Assembly (NCBI RefSeq): GCF_000158035.1
Contig: NZ_EQ973491.1
Span: 476,236-518,384, forward strand
From: Bacteroides cellulosilyticus DSM 14838
GTDB taxonomy: Bacteria > Bacteroidota > Bacteroidia > Bacteroidales > Bacteroidaceae
DNA: 42,149 bases
Direction of reading: 5' to 3'
Every line of letters starts with the position of its first letter. The first letter of the stretch is position 1. The notes under the pieces are model-generated. The model was not told the origin of the DNA. It did no database searches and saw nothing but the letters and a program-made list of their open reading frames with translations. Positions 36,584 to 42,149 of the stretch are shown here, piece by piece. Both the position numbers and the translations under genes were made by a program.

Positions 36584-38335
36584 TTATTTCTTGAATAAGT
36601 AGCCTTCTATGCGTAACCTGAGAGCATCTTTCCTTTTCTTATTGTAATCCAGAGAGAAACTTGTAAGCATGAAAAGGCATCTGTCGGAATTACACTTAAA
36701 TCGGGTAGGGGGCATTTGATTATATTTGTGATTATCAAGTGCCTCCATTGTTTTCAGGTCAATGAAGATCGTATCGTTCTTATTATTAGTCTGAGTGGTA
36801 AGGGGAACAGGTAGTATCCCTGCTTCCAGATAGTCGTATGGTATGTGGAAGTATCTGTCCTTTATATCTCCATCCGGTACGACTATGAACTGATGGTATC
36901 CGTCCGGTATCTGGATGCTGACTTGATGTGAACTCTTGCCGCTGTATGATACAAAGGAATCGGAATCGTCTGTTGTATCGGTAGTACCGTAATTTTTAGA
37001 AGAATAGAATGAGGCATCCTTGTCCACAAGGTCGGCTATACTTTTCCGTCCGAACCAGTTGCGCAGATATCTGAACTTGTCGTTTACTTGCACTGCCGTT
37101 TCCGTCGGGAGCGATTCCATCCAGTCATCGTATTGTTCACGGGTGAGTGGTAGTTTTAAATTAGTGCGTTTCAGCTCTTTCTCTACGCTGTTGCGCATGA
37201 TATTCCGGGTGATACTTGCATAATTGACTGGTAGTGCCGAAGTTAGCAGAAAGAGGATGGAGAACGAAATCGGTATCCAACTGATGCGCCGGGCTTTAGT
37301 GAAGACGAGTCCGATACAAACAATATAGCACCAGATGTTGAGAGTTATAAGGTAAAGGCGATTGATGGTGACGCCGTAATCGTTGAAGCGGCGTATAATG
37401 CCGATTGTCATCAGTACCAGCATCGGCAATACCAAAGCGGGCAACCAACGCGCAATCCATTCGTTTATAGGTTTCTTTTCCTGAATACGTACGGGATACA
37501 GTCCGAATTCAATGGCGATACATCCTACCATCAGTGCTACCACGAGCCAGGATACCCAGCCTGTGGGCAGTTCCCAACTGATAAAAATGCGGGCTGCATA
37601 GACATAAAGCACGAGGAGGTATCCTGCCATGAGCGGGAGAAAGAGAAAATGTATTGTGCCGTTCAGGAACTCCGAGGGTTGCGGCTCCCGATTATGTTTT
37701 TGTTCATCTTTGGGCAACATGCCAAGGAAGAGTAACATCGGAAGCAATACGCTACATATAATAAGAATATATAGATAGCAATTCCAACTTACATCCACGT
37801 TGAAGAGTTGGCGAAGCGAGAACACCAGCAGACTGATTCCACCGCTCATGATAAGCCCCACCACATTGGCCGTGACAAAAGCGCCAACCGTGTATGAAGC
37901 GAAGTTCCAGCTTGGAATGTCATTCTTTTCTTTGATGAATGAAAGGAAGAAAGCCGAAAGCCACAGTGCCAGAATGGCGGCTCCGTGGGCTATGCCTATT
38001 TCGGTAAGCGACTGTTCCGGTGAAAGGCTGTAGAGGTACACCGCATCGGCAATCAGCAATACGTGCATTACTATATGTACGATCACTCCTTTTATCTTGC
38101 TCTTTATCTCTTCGCTCCACAGGTGGAGAGTGAGTGAGAGCAACGTACCGATAGAAAAATAGTAACCCAGAACCATCACCAGCTTCCTGTCATCATCCAG
38201 GTCGGTAGCTACCAGATAGACTAAATAGACGGTAAGTGCAAGGACAAAACATACTGTAGAAGGAAAGCGCCTCAGGCAATTTTGAAACGCTTCCGTCAGG
38301 GTATGAAATACTTTATGTAGTAGCTGTCCTTTCAT
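36584..38335 (-). CDS. DUF4153 integral membrane protein
   Basis: 583-residue inner-membrane protein of unknown function. About ten to twelve hydrophobic segments fill residues 25-380 (for example VCFVLALTVYLVYLVA and YLYILIICSVLLPMLLFLG), followed by a soluble C-terminal part of about 190 residues with no recognised motif. The order of segments and the loop RLYLITLNIWCYIVCIGLVF match DUF4153 proteins. It stands between prfA (25 bp downstream of its stop) and pyrF, a fixed place in the run, but the context tells little about its job. Confidence 0.85.
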   Translation of the reverse strand: MKGQLLHKVFHTLTEAFQNCLRRFPSTVCFVLALTVYLVYLVATDLDDDRKLVMVLGYYFSIGTLLSLTLHLWSEEIKSKIKGVIVHIVMHVLLIADAVYLYSLSPEQSLTEIGIAHGAAILALWLSAFFLSFIKEKNDIPSWNFASYTVGAFVTANVVGLIMSGGISLLVFSLRQLFNVDVSWNCYLYILIICSVLLPMLLFLGMLPKDEQKHNREPQPSEFLNGTIHFLFLPLMAGYLLVLYVYAARIFISWELPTGWVSWLVVALMVGCIAIEFGLYPVRIQEKKPINEWIARWLPALVLPMLVLMTIGIIRRFNDYGVTINRLYLITLNIWCYIVCIGLVFTKARRISWIPISFSILFLLTSALPVNYASITRNIMRNSVEKELKRTNLKLPLTREQYDDWMESLPTETAVQVNDKFRYLRNWFGRKSIADLVDKDASFYSSKNYGTTDTTDDSDSFVSYSGKSSHQVSIQIPDGYHQFIVVPDGDIKDRYFHIPYDYLEAGILPVPLTTQTNNKNDTIFIDLKTMEALDNHKYNQMPPTRFKCNSDRCLFMLTSFSLDYNKKRKDALRLRIEGYLFKK

Positions 38336-38360
38336 TCGCTCTGCTTCTTAACCTATTGGT

Positions 38361-39473
38361 TTACAGTTCGCTTTCTTTCAGACGTTCTGCATTTTCCGCT
38401 ACAATCAGGTGGTCGATGCAGTCCTGAATGTCACCGTCCATAAAGGCGGAGAGGTTATAGATGGTATAGTTGATACGATGGTCGGTGATGCGTCCTTGCG
38501 GATAGTTGTAGGTACGGATTTTAGCGGAGCGGTCTCCGGTAGATACCATTGTCTTTCGCTTGGAGGCAATATCGTCCAGATATTTCTGATGTTCCTTGTC
38601 GTAAATAAAGGTACGCAGACGTGAGAGGGCACGCTCTTTATTCTTCGGTTGGTCGCGTGTTTCGGTACACTCAATCAGGATTTCTTCGGAAGCACCGGTG
38701 TTCGGATTTCTCCATACATAGCGCAGACGTACACCGGACTCAACTTTATTTACATTCTGTCCGCCGGCACCACCACTTCGGAAAGTATCCCATTTGATTT
38801 CGCCTTCATTAATTACTACATCGAACTCTTCTGCTTCGGGCAGCACGGCTACAGATGCGGCGGAAGTATGCACACGCCCCTGAGTTTCAGTAGCCGGAAC
38901 ACGCTGTACGCGGTGTACACCCGATTCGTATTTCAATGTTCCGTACACATTGTCGCCCGTAACGCTGCAAATAACTTCCTTGAATCCACCTGCCGCGCCT
39001 TCATTGACACTGGATATTTCCATCCTCCAACCTTTTGTTTCGCAATATTTGGTGTACATGCGGAAAAGGTCTCCGGCAAAGATAGCGGCTTCGTCACCGC
39101 CTGTACCTCCACGAATTTCGAGGATGGCGTTCTTGCTGTCCTGTGGGTCGGCAGGTACGAGGAGGAGTTTGATATGTTCTTCCAGTTCCGGCTGGCGTGC
39201 CTGACAGGCATCCAATTCTTCGCGTGCCATTTCCCGCATCTCCGGGTCTGCTTCATTGGAGATGATCTCTTTGGCTTCCTCGATGCCGTTCAGCACCTGG
39301 ATATATTCTTTACGGGCCTCCATCAGGTCGCCCAGTTCTTTATACTCTTTGGTGAGTTTTACGTAACGCTTTTGGTCGGCAATCACTGCCGGGTCTGTAA
39401 TCAGCGTCGATACTTCTTCGAAGCGGGCAACAAGCCCTTCGAGTTTCTCTAATATGGTATTGTTGTCTGCCAT
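38361..39473 (-). CDS. prfA: Peptide chain release factor 1
   Basis: Recognises UAA and UAG stop codons and triggers peptide release. I start at ATG 39473 (MADNNTILEKLEGL), giving 370 residues; a GTG at 39503 would extend it into purM and is less likely. Seen: N-terminal helical domain, GGTGGDEAAIFAGDLFRMY, the GGQ loop RSGGAGGQNVNKVES with GGQ at about 237-239, and the RITDHRINYTIYNL C-terminal part. The PxT stop-recognition loop appears as RVPATETQGRVH. Start is 4 bp after the purM stop codon, so both are translated from one mRNA. Confidence 0.97.
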   Translation of the reverse strand: MADNNTILEKLEGLVARFEEVSTLITDPAVIADQKRYVKLTKEYKELGDLMEARKEYIQVLNGIEEAKEIISNEADPEMREMAREELDACQARQPELEEHIKLLLVPADPQDSKNAILEIRGGTGGDEAAIFAGDLFRMYTKYCETKGWRMEISSVNEGAAGGFKEVICSVTGDNVYGTLKYESGVHRVQRVPATETQGRVHTSAASVAVLPEAEEFDVVINEGEIKWDTFRSGGAGGQNVNKVESGVRLRYVWRNPNTGASEEILIECTETRDQPKNKERALSRLRTFIYDKEHQKYLDDIASKRKTMVSTGDRSAKIRTYNYPQGRITDHRINYTIYNLSAFMDGDIQDCIDHLIVAENAERLKESEL

Positions 39474-39477
39474 TGAA

Positions 39478-40647
39478 TTAGTATTTGAATTCTCCGAACT
39501 CACTATTGATAATCAGTTCTTTCTGGTTGCTTTCTTCAATACGTCCAACAATCTGTGCATCGATGCCGAAGCTCTTGCTAATGGCAATAACTTCCTCGGC
39601 ATGTTCGGGCGACAGATATACTTCAAGGCGGTGTCCCATATTGAATACCTTGTACATCTCTGCCCAGTCCGTATTGCTCTGCTCTTTAATCGTTTTGAAC
39701 AAAGGAGGAACAGGGAACAGATTATCCTTAATCACGCGGCAATTGTCACCTATAAAGTGCAACACTTTCGTCTGTGCACCACCCGAGCAGTGTACCATAC
39801 CGTGGATCTCAGGGCGAAGTGCATCCAGCAACTTCTTCACTACCGGCGCATATGTGCGGGTAGGGGAGAGTACCAATTTGCCTGCATCCAGCGGGCTGTC
39901 TTCTACGGCATCCGTCAGTTTCAGACCACCGGAGTAAACCAGTTCTTCGGGCACTGCCTTGTCATAACTTTCGGGATATTTCTCTGCCAGATATTTGGAG
40001 AATACATCATGACGGGCGCTGGTCAGTCCGTTGCTGCCCATACCACCGTTATATTCCTTTTCGTAAGTAGCCTGTCCGTAAGAAGCCAAGCCTACAATTA
40101 CATCGCCCGGACGGATATTGGCATTATCAATCACATCGCTGCGCTTCATGCGGCAAGTTACGGTACTGTCCACAATGATGGTACGTACCAAGTCGCCTAC
40201 ATCGGCAGTTTCACCGCCAGTGGCATATACGCCTACACCCATTTCGCGGAGCTCGGCGAGCAATTCGTCCGTTCCGTTGATGATGGCGGAGATAACTTCT
40301 CCCGGAATGAGAAGTTTGTTGCGTCCGATGGTAGAAGAAACCAGGATATTATCTACTGCACCTACGCAGAGCAGGTCGTCGATATTCATAATCAGTGCAT
40401 CCTGTGCAATGCCTTTCCAAACAGAAAGATCACCTGTTTCTTTCCAGTACATATAAGCCAATGAGGACTTCGTGCCTGCACCGTCGGCGTGCATGATGTT
40501 GCAATACTCCGGGTCACCGCCCAAAATGTCAGGGATAATTTTGCAGAAAGCCTGCGGGAAAATACCTTTGTCGATGTTCTTGATGGCATTGTGCACATCT
40601 TCTTTAGAAGCGCTGACACCGCGCATCATGTATCTTTGGTTACTCAT
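39478..40647 (-). CDS. purM: Phosphoribosylformylglycinamidine cyclo-ligase (AIR synthase) PurM
   Basis: Fifth step of purine synthesis: ATP-dependent ring closure of FGAM to AIR. 389 residues, the Bacteroidetes type and longer than the E. coli enzyme. Seen: ADGAGTKSSLAYMYWKETGD near 55-75 (ATP and metal binding), DALIMNIDDLLCVGA, ATGGETADVGDLV, LASYGQATYE and GMVHCSGGAQTKVLHF. It is first in the minus-strand run and has a -7 box 30 bp upstream. A long leader with a second -7-like box and a repeat array lie further upstream. Confidence 0.95.
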   Translation of the reverse strand: MSNQRYMMRGVSASKEDVHNAIKNIDKGIFPQAFCKIIPDILGGDPEYCNIMHADGAGTKSSLAYMYWKETGDLSVWKGIAQDALIMNIDDLLCVGAVDNILVSSTIGRNKLLIPGEVISAIINGTDELLAELREMGVGVYATGGETADVGDLVRTIIVDSTVTCRMKRSDVIDNANIRPGDVIVGLASYGQATYEKEYNGGMGSNGLTSARHDVFSKYLAEKYPESYDKAVPEELVYSGGLKLTDAVEDSPLDAGKLVLSPTRTYAPVVKKLLDALRPEIHGMVHCSGGAQTKVLHFIGDNCRVIKDNLFPVPPLFKTIKEQSNTDWAEMYKVFNMGHRLEVYLSPEHAEEVIAISKSFGIDAQIVGRIEESNQKELIINSEFGEFKY

Positions 40648-40676
40648 GAGTTGATATGTTTTTTCAATTGAATGTG

Positions 40677-40684
40677 CAAAGATA
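40677..40684 (-). promoter_or_regulatory. -7 box for purM
   Basis: Minus-strand TATCTTTG, an exact match to TAnnTTTG, 30 bp before the purM start. The same distance and word occur before both HTCS genes. No clear -33 element. Confidence 0.55.
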
Positions 40685-40936
40685 GTGCAAAATCTCGATT
40701 TTATGAGTAAAAAGAGAATTCATTCTCTTTTTCGAATGTGAGAGATTTATTTAAACTGAGTGCCCCGGCATTTGCATTTTGCTGAGGTGCAGCCTATCTT
40801 CACGTAGCAAAAGTAGCGATTATTTTGCTTATAGCCTTGCCTTTGCATAAGAAATTGGAGTTTGGGGCATCTTCACTTAATCCTTTCATGCTGATAACAC
40901 TTACCTTTCATCTCTTTCTCTTATACAAGTGATGCA

Positions 40937-41018
40937 AAAGGTGGCATCTTTTGCTACGAAAGATGCCATCTTTTGATGTTAAAGATGCCACCTTTTACAA
41001 CAAAAGATGCCATCTTTT
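40937..41018. repeat. 22-bp-period repeat array B
   Basis: Four 16-bp words at exactly 22-bp steps (40937, 40959, 40981, 41003): AAAGGTGGCATCTTTT, AAAGATGCCATCTTTT, AAAGATGCCACCTTTT, AAAGATGCCATCTTTT. With the base before it the word is a 17-bp palindrome AAAAGATG-C-CATCTTTT. The 6-bp intervals all differ: GCTACG, GATGTT, ACAACA. The design is that of arrays A and C, but the word is unrelated. Confidence 0.85.
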
Positions 41019-41074
41019 GCATGATGGCTCAGGGAGTTGTGTGAGGGCGGTAGTAATGAAGCAGGGCTAAGGCT

Positions 41075-41314
41075 TTATTCTTTGCTTCCCAATCCCATAT
41101 TCTTCAGTCGTTCCCAAATGGTTTTCTTCTGGGATAATGCTACTAAGGCAACGCCCATCAGGCAACAGGCACAGCGCAATTCTTTAGGGGAAAGCGTATC
41201 CAGATTATCTGCGATAGCAGGCAGAGAATAGTTTTCTTCAAAAAAAGAAAATACATCGGCTGAGTTTTCTAAGTCGGTTTTCATTTGGCAAGAGCAGGTA
41301 AAGTCTACATTCAT
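41075..41314 (-). CDS. Small Cys-containing protein of unknown function
   Basis: 79 residues, no signal peptide. Two cysteine groups, CSC near residue 7 and CACC near 48, could bind a metal or form disulfides. The middle is acidic and helical, the end basic. I recognise no family. The reading frame has a normal Bacteroides amino-acid mix and a clean start, and sits alone between the array B and the structured region at 41372-41554. I consider it a probable gene, but without a hit or neighbours to support it. Confidence 0.5.
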   Translation of the reverse strand: MNVDFTCSCQMKTDLENSADVFSFFEENYSLPAIADNLDTLSPKELRCACCLMGVALVALSQKKTIWERLKNMGLGSKE

Positions 41315-41371
41315 CGTGTTATAAATTTAAAAGTTGTAGTTTGTCCCAAGTTCCTTGATCGTAAAAAAGAG

Positions 41372-41566
41372 CGTGGGAACTATTGATATATTATTTCGTA
41401 CTAAGGCTCTGGTAAACCCGCAAAGAAAATAATAAGCAATAGCCCCACGCCCGGAGCTTATATAACAGAGTTATATGCAATCCAGACGTGGAGACTTCCA
41501 CTTATTATTCGTACTTTTAAAAATTTACCAGACTTTTAGTACTACGAATAATAAAATGATATCTCC
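41372..41566. repeat. Cluster of four hairpins with inverted ends, MITE-like
   Basis: Four inverted repeats follow each other: 41372-41450 (stem GCGTGGG/CCCACGC, then CTATTG/CAATAG and TATTATTT/AAATAATA), 41460-41476 (perfect 7-bp stem ATATAAC), 41488-41501 (GTGGA/TCCAC) and 41502-41554 (TTATTATTCGTACT with its near complement). The left part also matches the right part in inverted orientation (TCGTACTAA...TCTGGTAAA), like terminal inverted repeats of a short non-autonomous element of about 190 bp. A structured RNA is the alternative. Positions near 41395 may be off by one. Confidence 0.5.
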
Positions 41567-41675
41567 AAATCGCAAAGCATATCTCTTCATTATTGAAGAA
41601 ATATGTAACAAAGATACAGGAATTTTTAATATGGATGTATATAATGAGGACGAAAATGTATTAATTACGGAATAG
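41556..41675 (+). CDS. Possible small ORF of 39 codons
   Basis: Starts ATG at 41556 directly after the hairpin cluster and encodes MISPNRKAYLFIIEEIC and a short acidic end. An in-frame ATG at 41475 would run through the hairpins and is less likely. No family, no promoter and no neighbours support it, so it may be chance. Confidence 0.2.
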   Translation: MISPNRKAYLFIIEEICNKDTGIFNMDVYNEDENVLITE

Positions 41676-41776
41676 AAAGAGTATAATTTATCATTTTAAA
41701 CAGCTCATTTGTCTCAATTTATTGATATTGAAAGGGGCTTTGTAAATAGCTGATTATCAAAAGTGTTATAATGATG

Positions 41777-41868
41777 GTATCTCAGTATACGACTGAGGTA
41801 CCCTAAGTATTATACTGAGGTACCCTAAGTATGGCACTGAGGTACCCTAAGTATACGACTGATCTCAC
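41777..41868. repeat. 22-bp-period repeat array C
   Basis: The 17-bp word ACTGAGGTACCCTAAGT occurs unchanged at 41792, 41814 and 41836, exactly 22 bp apart. The 5-bp intervals are ATTAT, ATGGC and ATACG. Half words flank the array: ATCTCAGT then ATACG on the left, ACTGATCT on the right. Neighbouring halves are complementary around each interval (CCTAAGT and ACTGAGG), so each interval could be a hairpin loop. The array lies about 170 bp upstream of the ECF sigma gene. Confidence 0.85.
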
Positions 41869-41986
41869 AAATATCTTATATTGTTGATATTTATCTTTTA
41901 TGTACAGACGTTTGTCATACAGGATTATCACTTTATTCATACCCCGTCCGTAGTATATCCCTCAATTTTCTTTTTTTTCTTTCCTC

Positions 41987-42015
41987 TGCAACTAATTCCC
42001 CAACCGGGCGTCTTA
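41987..42015 (+). promoter_or_regulatory. Possible ECF-type promoter of the sigma factor gene
   Basis: TGCAAC (41987-41992) and CGTCTTA (42009-42015) with 16 bp between resemble the autoregulatory promoters of Bacteroidetes ECF sigma factors (AAC at -35, CGTC at -10). Transcription would start about 15 bp before the ATG. Based on motif and place only. Confidence 0.35.
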
Positions 42016-42036
42016 TGTATAAAAGACTATCTTAAG

Positions 42037-42149
42037 ATGGAACAGAATGATAAGGAAAAACAGTTCACTTCCCTCATCGAGGAATACAAGCGAGTGATCT
42101 ATAAAATCTGCTACATGTATGCCACGGACGGGGATAATTTTAAAGATCT
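42037..42149 (+). CDS. ECF sigma factor, N-terminal part (cut by the window edge)
   Basis: ATG at 42037 opens a frame that runs off the end (38 codons). The segment FTSLIEEYKRVIYKICYMYA followed by TDGDNFKDL matches the start of region 2 of Bacteroides extracytoplasmic-function sigma-70 factors, where the core RNA polymerase contact helix begins. No anti-sigma gene is visible in the window. Confidence 0.75.
   Translation, partial: MEQNDKEKQFTSLIEEYKRVIYKICYMYATDGDNFKD

Larger units (their letters stand above)
40648..41074. other. Leader region of purM with repeat array
   Basis: 427 bp without a gene. It holds a -7 box near purM (40677-40684), a second minus-strand -7 match TACTTTTG at 40815-40808, and the 22-bp repeat array B (40937-41018). 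The stretch 40740-40815 reads AGATAGGCTGCACCTCAG on the minus strand; I suspect it recurs in Bacteroides intergenic DNA but cannot verify it. I see no purine riboswitch. Confidence 0.6.
41315..42036. other. Long non-coding stretch before the ECF sigma gene
   Basis: 722 bp with a strongly structured region (41372-41554), a weak small ORF (41556-41675), the 22-bp repeat array C (41777-41868) and a possible ECF-type promoter (41987-42015). The rest is AT-rich with no visible feature. Confidence 0.6.

Noticed and set aside
39454..40464. 336-codon plus-strand frame opposite purM
   Set aside because: Antisense shadow of purM, made long by codon bias of the real gene.
40937..41018. CRISPR array
   Set aside because: Period 22 with spacers of 5-6 bp is far too short, and no cas gene is near; the same holds for the other two arrays.

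Overview
The window looks like chromosomal DNA of a gut Bacteroides (Bacteroidales). The evidence is a complete SusC/SusD pair, two hybrid two-component system (HTCS) regulators, a fused LpxC-FabZ gene, -7 promoter boxes of the TAnnTTTG type, and no recognisable Shine-Dalgarno sites. I see no rRNA, tRNA, CRISPR array, transposase or phage gene.

Layout. (1) 1-17019 is a polysaccharide utilisation locus. A HTCS gene cut by the left edge (minus strand) is followed by a plus-strand operon of an unknown lipoprotein, SusC, SusD and a SusE-position lipoprotein of the DUF4957/DUF5123 beta-helix type often seen in pectin loci. A strong hairpin terminator closes the operon, and a complete second HTCS (minus strand) closes the locus. 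The two HTCS proteins are clear paralogs along their whole length. No glycoside hydrolase or polysaccharide lyase is visible here. (2) 17170-20263 (plus) holds an SPFH/band-7 membrane protein, a secreted alpha/beta hydrolase, a small ribbon-helix-helix protein and a four-helix membrane protein. (3) 20330-20471 is a probable stand-alone small RNA. (4) 20722-22030 (minus) is an overlapping pair: a hemerythrin/ScdA-like di-iron protein and a LuxR-type regulator with a degenerate receiver domain. (5) 22193-27472 (plus) is a BlaI/BlaR1-like cluster with two thioredoxin-fold TlpA-type proteins; its M56 peptidase carries TonB-C, TonB-receptor plug-like and SusC N-terminal-like domains. A stand-alone plug-domain protein and a secreted Ntn-type amidohydrolase follow. 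(6) 29482-40647 (minus) is a long housekeeping run: purM, prfA, a DUF4153 membrane protein, pyrF, an HD phosphohydrolase, lpxD, lpxC-fabZ, lpxA, a pRiA4b ORF-3-like protein and miaA. (7) 40648-42149 is mostly non-coding, with one small Cys-containing gene, a strongly structured inverted-repeat region and the first codons of an ECF sigma factor.

How the genes work together. The first block senses, binds and imports a glycan: the HTCS proteins read imported oligosaccharides in the periplasm and should control the divergent susCD operon. The BlaI/M56/TlpA block looks like a protease-relayed envelope sensor with redox partners. The minus-strand block supplies lipid A, purines, pyrimidines, translation termination and tRNA modification.

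The most unusual signal is non-coding. Three intergenic arrays (20485-20556, 40937-41018 and 41777-41868) share one design: an exact 22-bp period made of a conserved, near-palindromic word of 16-17 bp and a variable spacer of 5-6 bp. Each array uses a completely different word. This looks like a class of locus-specific repeat arrays that I cannot match to a named family.
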